DNA of 64,000 bases from Ignelater luminosus (taxonomy: Eukaryota > Arthropoda > Insecta > Coleoptera > Elateridae): positions 1 through 64,000 of the forward strand of contig VTPC01000606.1 of the NCBI GenBank assembly GCA_011009095.1, in the 5' to 3' direction. Position 1 is the stretch's first letter; each line of letters opens with the position of its first letter. Below, one piece after another: positions 21,716-33,354 of the stretch. Position numbers and translations under genes: made by a program. The notes below the pieces were generated by a model. It was not told the DNA's origin. It saw only the letters and a list, made by a program, of their open reading frames with translations, and did no database searches.

Positions 21716-22785
21716 TATTTTTCGACGTAATCTTCTCAAAGAGTAATACATTTAGTTCAACGCTTTTCTAACTTTTGCAAACCACTTTTAAAAAAATCTC
21801 TCATAACCTTTTCAAAAAACGTGTTGACAGCTTCTACGACTTCATTATCTGACTCACAGCGTCTCCCAAAAAGTGGTGGCTTTCAGTTTTGGCAACAAAA
21901 AACAATCGCTAGGAGCCAAATCCGGGGAGTATGGTGGATATGGTAGTAATTCAAAACCGCATTCAGCCGCAGCAGACAGTGCAAAATGGAAATTGTGAAC
22001 TAGCTCGTTATTCTGTAACAATAACACACCTTTCTGTAGTCTTCCTTTGCGTTTACTCCTAATGTTTTGGCCAATCTGCAAAGAAAGGACTCACAGTAAT
22101 TGTCAGTAATCGTTTGGCTCTTTGGTATATAATCAATCAACAAGATTCCTTCACAATTTCAAAAAACTCTGGCCTTAATCTTTCCGGCAGATGGAACTGT
22201 TTTGGATTTTTTGGGTGTTGGTGAACTACGATGATGTCATTCTTTCGACTGCCGTTTTCACTCTGGAACATAATGATGACCCATGTTTCATCCACAGTAA
22301 CTAATCGACTCAACAAATTTTCAGAATTTGCCTGGAAACGGACCAGAAGTTGTGAAATGCTTAAGTGTGTTTGTTTGTTCTCGGGTGAAAGCATTCGGGG
22401 AACCCAGCATGCCGAGATTTATTTAATCCCTAATTCATGCACTAGGATTTTTTGTACACATTGATTTCACTTATATTTGCAATGTATGCAACCTGCTTAA
22501 CTGTTAAACGCCGGTCAGAATCCACAATTTCCTCTACTTTTTCCACCATTTCACTTGTTGCGACAGTTGGACGCCCAGGCCGCGTTTCATCTTTTGTGGA
22601 AGATCTTCCACGTCTGAATTCCGCAGACCACTTTTTTGTCGTTGCATGCGATGGAGCGGATTCGCCCAAAGTTTCCTGCATGTCTTCCAAAATTTGAAGT
22701 GGCATCATCTTCTTCATGTAGAGATATTTTATAACTGCACGAATCTTGTTTTGACAACCCGTACTATTGTTTCTGGTTTTCATGA
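21716..22785 (-). pseudogene. Dead mariner transposase (DD34D)
   Basis: On the minus strand, the ATG near 22785 starts MKTRNNSTGCQNKIRAVIKY and continues through KKWSAEFRRGRSSTKDETRP to RRLTVKQVAYIANIS (helix-turn-helix region). A frame at 22394-22137 carries LLSRLVTVDETWVIIM (D1 in VDETW). The next, 22081-21854, carries L-L-Q-N-N-E-L-V-H, a decayed 'HDNAPVH' in which D2 is lost, and YSPDLAPSDCFLLPK with D3. The C-terminal end reads V-E-A-V-N-T-F-F and LQKLEKR to about 21716. At least four frame breaks are present. No TIR pair was recognised. Confidence 0.85.
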
Positions 22786-22882
22786 CAACTTTATACTTGG
22801 TAGGTGTAGCATGGATATATTGATAAGTAAGCAGATAAAAATAAAAATCTGTATCTTGAGTGCTTTTGCGTTGGGCTACATA

Positions 22883-23421
22883 CAGTGTGTCCAAGATAAG
22901 AATGCACAGCATGGGGATCTTGGAAACGGTAAGAGATACAGGATCGGTTAAATGGAATGAAAGTTGGCTATTTATAGGACCTTTTTGTTGGCGTTTGCAA
23001 AATTTAGATATCTTGGATAGTTTCCTAGATATTTAAAAAAATAGATTTTTGATTTTCGTTTTTATTTTTTCTTTCATTTATTTGAAGAGATACGGGAAAA
23101 TTAAAATTACTTTTCCATTGCTATTTTTGTACTCTATTAAAATATGCTAACAAAATTTCTGTACAACGTTTTGGTTTCGAGTAACCATCATCAACCTCAT
23201 TTTTTAAATAGGCAGAAAAACAATTGAAAATTGTTTTGGATAGCTGTTGTTGTCATGATTCTAATAATTTAAACATGATAGGGTTATTTTGGTTTTCATT
23301 TTTTGTGTTGAACGCTGCTGTAATAATTGCTGTTCATCTTCGAAATTTTGGTTAAGCACATGATTCTTGATATAACCCCAGAGGAAGAAATGTAATGGTG
23401 TTAGATCAGGTGATGGTGCAG
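22883..23421 (-). mobile_element. Half of a DD41D-type element (end plus transposase 3' part)
   Basis: It begins with CAGTGTGTCCAAGATAAGAA after TA (22881-22882) and matches the arm of the 18200-19173 element for about 400 bases. The interior then continues to about 23421. There the minus strand encodes PSPDLTPLHFFLWGYIKNHV, a DD41D-family third catalytic block with D changed to H. The sequence breaks off abruptly into gypsy pol at 23421-23422, and the other end of the element is missing. Confidence 0.8.
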
Positions 23422-25242
23422 AAAGAAAAGTGTGCATTCTTTCAAAAGGAAATTAAATATTTGGGATATACAATCTCAAAAGAAGAACTAAAAAAGGATA
23501 AGGGTAAGCAGGAAGCTTTTTTAAAAGCAGAAAGGCCAAACAATGTGACATCGCCTAAAAGTTTTATAGGAATAGTCACATATTATAGTAGATTTGTGCC
23601 AAGGTTATCAATAATAATGAAACCAATCTATGAATTATTGCAAAGAAGCAGAAAGTTCCTTTGGACAAATAAATGTGATCAGGCTTTTGAAACAATTAAA
23701 ACGATAATAGCGTCAGATGACGTGTTGGTCCATTTTGACCCTAAATTATGGGTAATTTTACAGATCGACGCTTGTCAAGATGGAATCGCAGGTGCACTGT
23801 TACATAAATATCCAACCGGTGATCTCAGACTTGTAGCTTTTATCTCTAGAACACTAATGCCTGCTAAAAAAAATTATATATATTTAATGGGCTGCAATTT
23901 TGTAGTACAAACAGGTCGTAGACCACTTACATCCATACTTGGGGAAACAAAAGGAATTCCACAAATGGCAGCTAGTAGACTGCAAAGGTGGTCAATATTT
24001 CTATCTGGTTTTTCTGATAAAATTGAGTATGTAAAAGGGAAAAACACCTTAATAGGGATCCAGTGGAAATATTATATGTATCAGATGATTACAAAATGGA
24101 GTCATCCTATTTAAATTTGATAATATCAGACAAATTACCCATCGATTATAGACAGATAGAGATAGAAACTAGGAAAGACCTCACAATATCGAAAGTATTA
24201 GAATGCACCATGACAGGTTGACCGGAAAAAAATGTAGACGAATCGTTAACCTCTTTTTTCCGAAGAAAACTTGAATTAACATGTGAGCAAGGATGTATTA
24301 TGTGGGGATATAGAACAATTATTCCTTAAAAATTCCAATCACAATTACTCGATGAGCTACACTCTAGTCACTTGGGCATAGTTAAAATGAAAAGTATCGC
24401 AAGAACTTATTTCTTTTGGCCTAGTTTGGAAAAAGACATTGAAAGAGTATGCAAGATTTGTCGACCTTGTCAAACGATATCTAATAATCCTATTAAGTCA
24501 ATGGTTATTCTATGGAATAAGCCAGACGCGCCAGCTAGGAGAATTCATGCTGATTTCATGGGACCAATATCATTTGAAGAATTCTTAGCAAAAAAATGGT
24601 ATCAAACATACTAAAATTTCACCATATCATCCAGCTACGAATAGAAAAGCTGAAAATGCTGTCAAAACATTTAAAAAAAGCCTAAAAGCAGCCCGTTTTC
24701 GACACCAAAAATAAGAGCATTCCAGTACAGGTGATAGTATGTCGATATCTAACGAACTATAGAAATAGCACTCATTGTACTACCAGCGAAACTGCAACTT
24801 TCCTAATGATATGTTGAAGAATCAGAACCTGGTTTGATTTACTTAAACCACATAACAAAGTTATAGCTATAATCGAGGGGGGTGAAGGGAAATGTTTGAA
24901 GAAGGGCAAAGAGTACTGGTGAAAGATTATAGAAACCAAAATAGTCTCATCTGGACAGAAGCAACTATAACAGAAATCCTAGGTGATAAAAATGATGTAT
25001 GCCAGTTGGGAAATGGAAGAATTTGGAAAAGGCACCTGGATCAAATTAAAAAAGTGGACTACCCATTGCAACCAAAGGAGATTATTGCCAATGAGGACTA
25101 GCAAGAATGGCAAAATTAGATAATAACTACCCATAGAATGTAGAACCTACTAGAGTTAACTAAATCGGGTTGTACAATATGTAAGTCGTTAGCACTTAGA
25201 GATTACGAGTGTTAGTTAAGTAATAGCTTAAGTAGGGAGGAA
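23422..25242 (+). pseudogene. Ty3/gypsy pol remnant: RT end, RNase H and integrase
   Basis: The plus strand opens with KEKCAFFQKEIKYLGYTIS (RT palm/thumb), then SFIGIVTYYSRFVPRLS and the RNase H start (VILQIDACQDGIAGALL). A deletion joins PAKKNYIYLMGCNF, skipping the 'EKECLA' helix region, to TGRRPLTSILGE. Stops separate this from the integrase. The integrase has an H2C2 region (SSHLGIVKMKSIARTYFFWP to CKICRPCQTIS). HADFMGPISFEEFLAKK follows, but the catalytic core is largely deleted. The 3' core GIKHTKISPYHPATNRKAEN is decayed. The C-terminal beta-domain is MFEEGQRVLVKDYRNQNSLI through WKRHLDQIK, ending in TAG near 25101. The upstream RT, protease and gag are absent, cut off at the junction with the DD41D fragment. 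Confidence 0.85.
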
Positions 25243-25406
25243 TGATATGTATTGGAACTGTTGACGATACAAGAGACACAGTCAGTGACATTAAGGAACT
25301 GTCATGTGAAGTTGAAAAATTTTCTGTAAGTGTTTTTCCTTTGTATATTCAATTGTGTTGTGTTCAGTGAATAAAGTGAGTTGTGCATACGTCTTTTTTT
25401 CTAACA
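25243..25406 (+). repeat. Probable 3' LTR of the gypsy remnant
   Basis: A purine tract (agtagggagga, 25231-25241) precedes TGATATGTATTGG, and the sequence runs about 164 bases to TTCTAACA. An AATAAA signal lies near 25370. Position after pol, polypurine tract and TG...CA ends support an LTR. The 5' LTR is not in the window, so identity cannot be confirmed. Confidence 0.5.
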
Positions 25407-25950
25407 CCGTATTCGGAAGTAGGTTTTTTTTATTCATTTTGCTATGGAAACTAGATTTTACTTGACTAGTCAGGAAAGTACTTTACCGTTTTAGTCAGGT
25501 AAAATACTTTCCTCACTCAAAACAAATAAGTACAAATTTCAAAAAAACATTAATTTATTCTTCTTCTGAAGGTGTACATGAAAACTCTTCACTATCACTT
25601 TTACTCATTTTTAAGAAATACAAAACCAATATTGCGAATGATTACACAATTACCCAAAACCAACACAAACAGATCAGAGCGTGTATTTTTTTATATTTAC
25701 AATTTTCTTTTTGTTCCCTTCATAGACAACATGATTTTTGCAAAAAAAAATTCAAACGGTTTTTAATTTATTTGGGATTTCTGCTTGTATACTGTTTCAA
25801 ATATGTAAATGTAAAAAATATTTACAATTAAATACTGTCCGACTTTATTTGCATATTATTTATGAAATGCATTTTATTATTAATATTTAATACAAATTTA
25901 AAGTGATGCCATGCAAATACTGAAATTTGACAGTTTCAACAAATGAAGAA

Positions 25951-26015
25951 TTTGGTTGTTTGGTTGCAGATATTGACTTCTAATCAGGAGATCCGGGTTC
26001 GACTCTTGCTGCCGA
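25951..26015 (+). tRNA. tRNA-Arg(TCT)-like pseudogene or SINE head
   Basis: The anticodon-arm sequence TGACTTCTAATCA (25974-25986) and the T-arm/B-box GGGTTCGACTC (25995-26005) match the conserved 3' half of arginine tRNA with anticodon TCT. The D-arm side (tttggttgtttggttgcaga) is diverged and the acceptor stem does not pair. It is not a working tRNA. Confidence 0.5.
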
Positions 26016-26151
26016 CTAGTAATTTCTTTCTATTTTTTTAAATTTTTATTTAACATCTCCTTTTTGTAATGATTAACTAGAATAATTCTACTTATAAAAA
26101 AAAACTTAATAATATAAAAATTGAAGAAAACACTGAAAACGTCACAAGTGT

Positions 26152-26216
26152 CCGACAACGAGGATCGAACGCGGGACCTCTAGATTAGAAGTCAGACGCT
26201 CTATTCAAATGACCAC
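26152..26216 (-). tRNA. Second tRNA-Arg(TCT)-like pseudogene, opposite strand
   Basis: Read on the minus strand: TGGTCATTTGAATAGAGCG (A-box-like), then TCTGACTTCTAATC (anticodon TCT), and GCGTTCGATCC (B box). It is better preserved than the plus-strand unit but its acceptor stem is still imperfect. A shared 'gaagaat' leader precedes both units. Confidence 0.5.
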
Positions 26217-26289
26217 ATTCTTCCATTCTTAAAATTTGACTTGCAGACTTGCTCGCCCAGTAAAGTATCGCTTTCCTGACTAGTTACGT

Positions 26290-27130
26290 AAACTACTATT
26301 ATTTATTAAAAATCTTTAGTACATAACATTTATTGTTCTATCTGCAGTACAAGTAACATTGTATAAAATAGTCTTTGAAGGTACTACCCAAAAATAAAAC
26401 AAAAAATATATCATTCTATTTAAAAAAAAGCTTCATATGACGTCATAGCTCGAAAGGGGATGACGTCACAAATAAGCACACCTTAAAAACATCGAAATAC
26501 AAAATAAAAATTGACATGTTTTAGCGTTTTTCAAAAATATCATTCGTTCTGAAATTACTGATTTTATTCCATAAGTACTTTTCGCACTGTATAACATACT
26601 TTAGGGAAAGGAAATCAAAAAATTGTGATTATAATTGTAACTTTTAAATTCAGCAAAATTATATTAAATATTTGATATACTACTTTAAATTACTGTAACA
26701 GTATAGTCAGTAGTACTATACTTGAGAATAAACTCACTTAATTTAGAATTTTGGACATATACAACAAAAATAACAGTTACGTAATACTGATTCTTGAGAT
26801 TAAACAGTTTCTTTATATTCTTGTCGGTTTTTATTATTTACATGTAAAACGCATGGGAATACAGCAAGCGTGACGTTTACTGACAGTGCAAGCGTTTTTC
26901 CTAAATTATTAGGTACCATCGTGCTTTTTCGTAAACATAATAGTAAAAGGTGATAATAGTGCGTGCCTAGACGCCATAAATACATAAAGAGGGAAAGTGA
27001 TATAATAATGAAACGTAAAAAATTAATTCTTATAAATTCAGTATTTAAAGTTAAGCAAACAAGGTCGTGGGCATGCTAGCGCGGCTGCGGAATTATAATT
27101 AAGGGTAATTTACAATAAATAAAATATAAT
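26290..27130. other. AT-rich spacer with a TGACGTCA-containing stretch
   Basis: Around 26438-26470 two ATGACGTCA-type palindromes flank 'tagctcgaaagggg'. Related wording (atatgacgtcatggatg) occurs near 19667. No gene is seen. Confidence 0.35.
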
Positions 27131-27138
27131 TTGGTATG

Positions 27139-27500
27139 AATGGACGAGATTCTAGATCAAATTAATAAAAAGTTAGAATTAGTGGATAAATAAATGCATA
27201 TTTGACACGATATCAAAATATATGAAAGAAGTTAGAAAGAAAATGCACAATTAAAAGCAGAAAATAAAAAACTTAAATATAAAATTAAAGAACTCCAATT
27301 TCTTTTTTTTATATATATGAAGAGAACGAATGATAAGCAACAGAGAAGAATTAAAAGAGGGCGACTCACCAAGAAAGATCTTCAATCTGAAGTAAATATC
27401 AGAAAATAAACGTTGATGAAAACAAATGAACAATATAATTATTACGATATTACGATTAAGAAGATTAAGAAACAAAGAGAAACCGCATTTGTAGCTACTT
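27139..27500 (+). pseudogene. LINE ORF1-like coiled-coil remnant
   Basis: The plus strand reads MDEILDQINKKLELVDK then a stop. It continues in the neighbouring frame with KENAQLKAENKKLKYKIKEL, a leucine heptad coiled coil as found at the start of LINE ORF1 or transposase_22-type proteins. The following KRTNDKQQRRIKRG and N-E-Q-Y-N-Y-Y are consistent with that family but weak. Stops and frameshifts are frequent. The match rests mainly on the coiled-coil phrase. Confidence 0.45.
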
Positions 27501-27559
27501 AAAATGCAACTTAAGATGTTGTACGGGTCATCATGAATTGATGATAGTGGAAAACGGTT

Positions 27560-30120
27560 TTCGGCCACTTCATTATCGCAAAGTCAAATGTGAGAGCAAA
27601 ACTTAAATAACATGGATTGAATCTATAATCGTATGACCTGGCTATCGGTCAGTTGCAGAAGTGTTGCGTTTATCAAAGTTGAAATATGTGACCGGTTTTA
27701 TGCGGGTGTTCAGCAATGGGTGGCAAGAAGATCAGAAATTTGTCTTCTGGAGAAATAGTGGATCAAGATGGCTTCTCCCTGCTTATCAATTATTGAATAC
27801 AAGATGAGGTGGCTAATTCAACTCATTTTTGCACCAAACTTGACGACTGATTGAAGCTGAATAGATAAGGAATAGTATAAGGGCGTAGATAATCTGTTAT
27901 TTGTCGCTAACTAAAAATAATTTCTTTTGTCATAACTTTTTAAATAGTCTTTCTTAAAGTTTGAAATTTAAAAATAAAAAATGCCGACGACACACTCATC
28001 GAATTTGTTTAAACATAAATAAATGATAGTAATAGATAGGGTAGTCAGAATTGTCAAAACAAAACAATAAATGAACATTCTAAACTGTATCTTTTATTTG
28101 TAATTTATATTTATAAATATTATTTACGATGCCAAGTCACATGCACCACACATCCTCACATCTATCAGCATAAAACCAAACAGAAAACTCTCTGGTCGTG
28201 TGTATAAATATAAACCAGAAACGAATGTAGTGGGGGAGTAGTGGATACGGTAAAAAGGAAAGACACGATGCTGCAGTTTTCCGATTTTCCTCTCCTATGC
28301 ACACAGAACCCATCTTGACGAGCTATTCCCCAATGTTGATGAGATCGCATAACCTGCAAAAAGAGAATTGAAGTAGCTGTAGCATCATCATTATCATCGT
28401 CATGTATGCATGTGATGATGAGAGCTTTCTACGAAGTGAAGCTAAATTACACTTCTGGTGTGTGTGACCGGTTAAGTTAAGGTTAAGGCGATTAGGCTAA
28501 ACTTAGACCGCGAGAGAATGGTCATCTGATACGACGTAGATGCCGATCCTCGCCGAGCTGCTAAATATGGTTCCCAGGCGCCGTCTTTGGACGCCGTGGG
28601 ACTTTCACGTGCTCTTCTCGCGAGGCACAACCTCTCTGGATTTCTTATTATTATGTATTACAAGTGGATTGTGTTACATAAAAGTGATTCCTTCTTGCTA
28701 CAAACGGAAGTGAAATTAACGTGATTTTTTTGCATATAGGTCTTCGAATGTTTTACAATAAAGGAAAGGCACGTAAAATTTCCTATGTAATAATCATGCA
28801 ATGGCGTGTCGAGTCTGCTTTTGATCTTTACACTCCTTATAGAAATACGAGCGGATAATAAAAACACGCACTCTCGAAAGTAAACTCGCGAGGCATTTAA
28901 AATCAGAACAAAATCCCTACTTACTACATGTACAATGTAGTAGATTAAATAGCGTTAACTAATAACAATATTAAGCGTTTTAAAATCAATAAAAATTCTA
29001 TATGGCTGCATGAATACATTATTTAACTTTTCTCATAAAGTACGTCTTCTGGAAAATCGTTGAAAGTTTATCCAAAGTGAACAAGAATGAAATTCCTCTA
29101 TTACGTGATTGATTTAAATTTGGGGGATTTGAGATGGAATTTCTGCTGACACACGCCATCTCTGATAGGTCTATAAACATTTGAAGGCTTTAGTGCAAAA
29201 TTGTCTTTTTTCTCCAGATATAAAGGATGATCTTGAGAGAGAGTAAAATAAAAAGAAAAGATACATTAAAGACGAGTCTTGCAGCAAGTAGCACATGGTG
29301 AAATAAAATTTCTTTTAAAGAGCAGGAGAAAAATACAAAAACCTTTCATCTTGGAAGATGCGAAGTCGAAGAGCAGCTTTGTGGGATTTAAATAAATAAA
29401 CAGTTCCTGTTAAAGTAAATCTTTTCAAGCGTTCAATCTAGATTTTATACAACTTACGATACAATTTCTCGAAGCTTTGCAATTCTTAAAACCGCGCGCG
29501 GTGTCTTTAATTTTTGTCGTGTCGTCTGCGGACAATTTGTGTTTTTATCTTTTGTTGTCTGTTTTGCTGCAAATATTTTAGATTGCGCCTTATCATTTTT
29601 ATATTAGGTATTGCTAGCTTTTAATTTAATTCTCTCATTAAGAAATTAAAAAACTTATCTCGATTTAGCAGATACTGCACGTGAATAAACATAAAATTTA
29701 GCCTTCCAACGATAATATATTTTTAAAATAACTCAACTAGCAGCTTCTGATGATTCTGTTAACAACAGCTTACGATTTAAAAATTATATGCTGCTATAGT
29801 TTGCTTCAGATTAAACAGGGAAAGTTCGAAAACTTTCCAGTTGTACACAGAAAGCTGTTGTCTTCGGTAGATTGTACCTCTAATACAAGCAGGTTAAATC
29901 AGTTTTGTTTTACAACAGGAAGAACTAATAAAAGAAAACACAAAATCTTGATTTCTGAGAGTTAGGTTACGAAATTTTATGGATTTAAATCTTTAAAGGA
30001 ACCATACTCAGATTGTTTTTTTGTAATTACTCGACATTTACTCACCATAAGTATCTAACAATTTATATTCATCGTTTTGCTCTCGTATTTGGAGTCGTAG
30101 TCTGGCGGATTTTTATTAAA
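27560..30120. other. Long spacer with one GC-richer patch
   Basis: No protein motif is recognised. The patch 28440-28650 is markedly GC-richer than its surroundings. It has a short inverted repeat around 'ggcgccgtctttggacgcc' (28576-28594) and a CACGTG at about 28607. It could be a regulatory element, a diverged repeat or a non-coding exon; the sequence does not decide. Confidence 0.35.
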
Positions 30121-30129
30121 TGTCAAATT

Positions 30130-31560
30130 TTGCACTTTTTGACAACGAAGAATCGGGATAACTCGAGAATGCGTGGACCGATTTTGATCAGTCTAGGAGG
30201 ATAACTGGAGCCTAGTGTTCCTCGACTTTCTTATGCACACGAAGCGAACGCGGTGACACCTAGCTGCGAAAATCGACAAAATCGGTTGGGACCTTATGGG
30301 CAGGGCTAGCAATCTGGGACCAGGGATGCATTTAGTATCCCAATTCAGTGTCTTCACCTGCATCTGACGCCGCTCGAACCGATTTCGCACTTGTAACGGT
30401 TCTGCCGCTAAAGGACACAACAGGCCGAGCCAACTTCGCATTCACTACGGCGGGATAGGAGGGCAAGTCCGCTGAAAAACCAAAAAAATCTCGAAGCTTT
30501 TGAAGAAACCATTTGGGGAATCTGCGAACTACCACCAAAACCGTCCGGATAGTCTGATCAACATCATATTTGAGATTTGTGCTCTGGGAGTGTTTATTTA
30601 CCCACTCGAGAAAACCCGACTTGATTTGATTAACTTCGCATTTTTCTCCATAGCACGCCGAGACGCCCACTTGAAAAATTTGTAACTCAGTTAATTATGG
30701 CCCGATCAAGCTCGGTTCTTTTTTAAGCTAAAGAGCATCATTAGAGCAACAAGTTTAGGTGGGTACCAGTGGTGTTCCCTCATTATATGGAGTCGATTAG
30801 AACAAAAAACATATTTTGCCTTCTTTTGGACCTTTTTACGTAATTGTAGCACTTCGATGCGCCGTGGAATAGGGAACAAAAAAGGTTTAAGGCACGTTTT
30901 TCCTATAAGATCATCTTCTAGCTCGAAAACGCGAAAAGCTGAAAATGGTACAAATACGGCTCTGGAATTGAAGCCCTTTGAGCTAGCGAGAACGTACTTT
31001 AGCGGCCTGTACGTGGTTCTGTATGCAAATCTGGAATATCGTTTCCCCTTCTATCCCTTCTAGCGCCGTTATTTTCGGGTGATTGATTCGGCTTGTACTT
31101 CTCCCATTCCTGTATGAATTTTGGCTCCAAATTCGATTAAAATCGAGCGTGGAGCTATTCTTGGAGATAGGAAGTTTTCAGATTTCTTGTGAATTTGTTA
31201 TTTTTGGTTTTTCGTCATTTGTGTCGGAACGGTACGTCCTATCGACTCGAAACCCTAACCATCGTAGAAACAAGGTAAATATATGTAAAAAGTGTAATAC
31301 CTCCTTTTTCTTGAAAAAGCCCTCCTTGTACCTTAAAATCAGATTTGAGGGTATAACGTAGGAAAGTCGGTGTCCATAGGCGTGCGGTCAGGTGATCTCT
31401 AGGAGCGTTGCCGGGCAGATATCTCGCGCTCTCGAATATTTGATTCTTATAGTGAAGACTATACCAAATATACTATACTATTTTAAACTTCGATGTGGCG
31501 CTTCGCGGTATAAGCGTGGGCCGCCTACGGCGGCCAATCTATCGGACTCCACTTTTTTTT
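30130..31560. repeat. Unidentified GC-richer repeat-like block
   Basis: The block begins near 'gggataactcgagaatgcgt' and ends near 31540 with the perfect hairpin GGCCGCCTACGGCGGCC. The hairpin is preceded by 'ggcgcttcgcggtataagcg'. Composition differs sharply from the AT-rich flanks. A related phrase, 'ggcgcttcgcggctctgctc', occurs at 56077-56096. Open frames in it (such as 30332-30670 minus) lack recognisable domains and overlap on both strands. It is probably a transposable element of a type I cannot name. Confidence 0.4.
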
Positions 31561-31799
31561 TATATGCAAACTTCTTTAAACTTAAAAAATTCCTGCTTTT
31601 AGATGTTTGTGTCTTTTTGGTTTTTTCATTTTACATTTACCTTCAAGAAGACATTGAGTTCACCATGTTAAACTTGAATTAGAGTCAATAAAGTAGTTAC
31701 TAATGGACCGTTCACGTTATTGTATAGTAGAGTAGTGACAGTCGTTTTCCAAGAATTCAAGAAGATTTGTTTACTGAGATCACTCAAGCAAGTAAGAGA

Positions 31800-33170
31800 A
31801 TTTGGAGGTTACAACTTTGCCATCACAGAGGTAAGGCTGCGTGCTATGTGAGGAAACAAAAGCCTTCTGCCTTTCTCTTGCCTGCGCTCTATAATGTAAA
31901 TGTTTTAGTTCCTTCAGAATCTTTAGGTTTAGTTACATGGTTTTGAGCGGTTCCTTTCTTTGGAATAATTTCCATTTTCTCTTAACCTGTTATTTAGTTT
32001 AAAAAACCGAAAGGGCGCTTTATTCATTGCACATTGCGCATACAACTTCTAAGATGCCGTGAACCCGCTAGTTGACGTAACCTACTTCAACTTATTTTGT
32101 CATAACTAAATGTATTGTCCTAACCATGACTAGATCTTTAAGTTCGACCTTGTCAAGACCAGGTACGTTTACAAGTCCTATCTCAGTCTTTGCAGTCAGT
32201 GCACTTTTGCACACCGACTTGTCACGCTTAGGTCCCGCTTATCCTTTGGTGCCCTTCACTTGATCTGGAAAGCTCGTATTGATTTCAAAATCGACCAGGG
32301 CATTGGCGATAACTGGACCAATCTGGTACTAGTCGCTGGAGTAGTGTTCTGGAAACAGCATATTAGAAACAAATTGTATATGCGGGCGTCTTCCTGGACA
32401 CTCGTCACTGTAAGGGTCTGGTTGCTTTTCACTCCTGCGCAGATGTGTATTGACGTAGCTGCTAGGAGTCGGGTCCTTCTTTGTCGTCAGCTTGGAACTT
32501 CAGCTCGGTCGATGCATTCGCCGTAATGTTTAACCACATCTTCATTTTTCAGTCTCTTAATCGCCAATTCTTCTGCCTACAGGAGTTGAAGAGGAGGAAG
32601 ACCTGCGAGCACTTGTGCTGCCTCGGTTGATACGGATTTGTATACTCGAATGTCTTCCGAGGATTCTTCTGATTCTGAGTCGGAGTAGTCCCTGACCCCA
32701 GAGGGCCATATACCATACCATATTGTAGGATTGGGTGGCTCTTTTATATTTTGTCTGAATCGCATTTGAAGATGTTCAGCTGCATTTGCCTTGGGAAATT
32801 GTTAGTTTATGGTGGTGAGTCAGCTTTCTTTTAAAAAGCAGGCAAGGATCGTTCGCGTATGCGATGGTGCTGCCCTCATAGTTTTGTTACCCTTAAAAGG
32901 AGTCCATTCCTAAGTTCCAGAGATGAGGTCTTTGGATGTATCCCTTAGGGCACACCCTTGTTTTGAGTTTTCTGGACTTCAACATTCATTATGCGACAGA
33001 CCTATGTAAGTCTTGGAGCCGGTTGATGGCACTGTGCCACCGACTATCAAAGACCCCGCTAATATCTTTGTAGAAGGCGAACAGGTATCTTGTCTCGGTT
33101 TCGATGATTTGAGCAAGCGTCTCGACAGCTGAGGACATGGGTCTTGAGGTATAAGTCTGAGTAGTCGCAT
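31800..33170 (-). pseudogene. R1-like LINE, 3' half (copy A)
   Basis: Minus-strand motifs include MSSAVETLAQIIETETRYLF with FYKDISGVFDSRW (RT motif A, near 33135-33030) and VCPKGYIQRPHLWNLGMDSF (motif B, near 32965-32905). A decayed TIAYANDPC follows (motif C, AYADD with its first catalytic D lost, near 32870). The portion after this is deleted relative to copy B, then the C-terminal and 3' region run to about 31800. Frameshifts and stops abound. The whole block is a diverged duplicate of 39480-41310. Copy A continues at its 5' side directly into Polinton polymerase sequence. Confidence 0.75.
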
Positions 33171-33174
33171 GGAG

Positions 33175-33345
33175 AGTTACATTCGCCAAGGTGATGTCTT
33201 CATTTCGCAATTTACTATAAAAAGCAGCGCTTCGAAGGAAGTTCTGGTTCGTCCAACCGTTGCCAGGAATCCATATGTTCGTATGGAAAGACGCCTTTGG
33301 GGGTAGGCAACTTGGATTTTTCTTCGTTCTAGCGGTGGAACTGCT
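33175..33345 (-). pseudogene. Polinton (Maverick) DNA polymerase B fragment fused to LINE copy A
   Basis: The minus strand reads LPTPKGVFPYEHMDSWQRLD, then LPSKRCF and, after a frame break, YSKLRNEDIT. This is the 'KGVYPYEYMDSWEK...LP...AFYSKL' block of protein-primed family B polymerases in Polintons. The LINE frame (TSRPMSSAVE) follows within a few codons with no spacer. The same fusion occurs at 41310-41330. Confidence 0.75.
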
Positions 33346-33354
33346 GCTTCAGGT

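Larger units (their letters stand above)
25455..26290. repeat. Inverted-repeat structure with two convergent tRNA-Arg-like units
   Basis: The left end has 'gactagtcaggaaagtactt' (25464-25483). The right end, read inverted, has 'aactagtcaggaaagcgata' followed by ctttac. Between them two tRNA-like sequences face each other. The rest is AT-rich and non-coding, apart from a short hairpin at 25472-25513. The layout suggests a foldback or MITE-like element that has captured, or is built from, tRNA-derived SINE heads. Confidence 0.45.

Noticed and set aside
27251-27568. 105-codon minus-strand frame
   Set aside because: It is the antisense shadow of the coiled-coil ORF1 remnant on the plus strand.
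28440-28650. GC-rich patch with a short hairpin, considered as a host exon or microRNA
   Set aside because: No open frame with a domain, and the hairpin stem is too short for a microRNA precursor.
30332-30670. 112-codon minus-strand frame in the GC-rich block
   Set aside because: No domain, overlapping frames on the other strand, and GC-rich repeats often stay open by chance.
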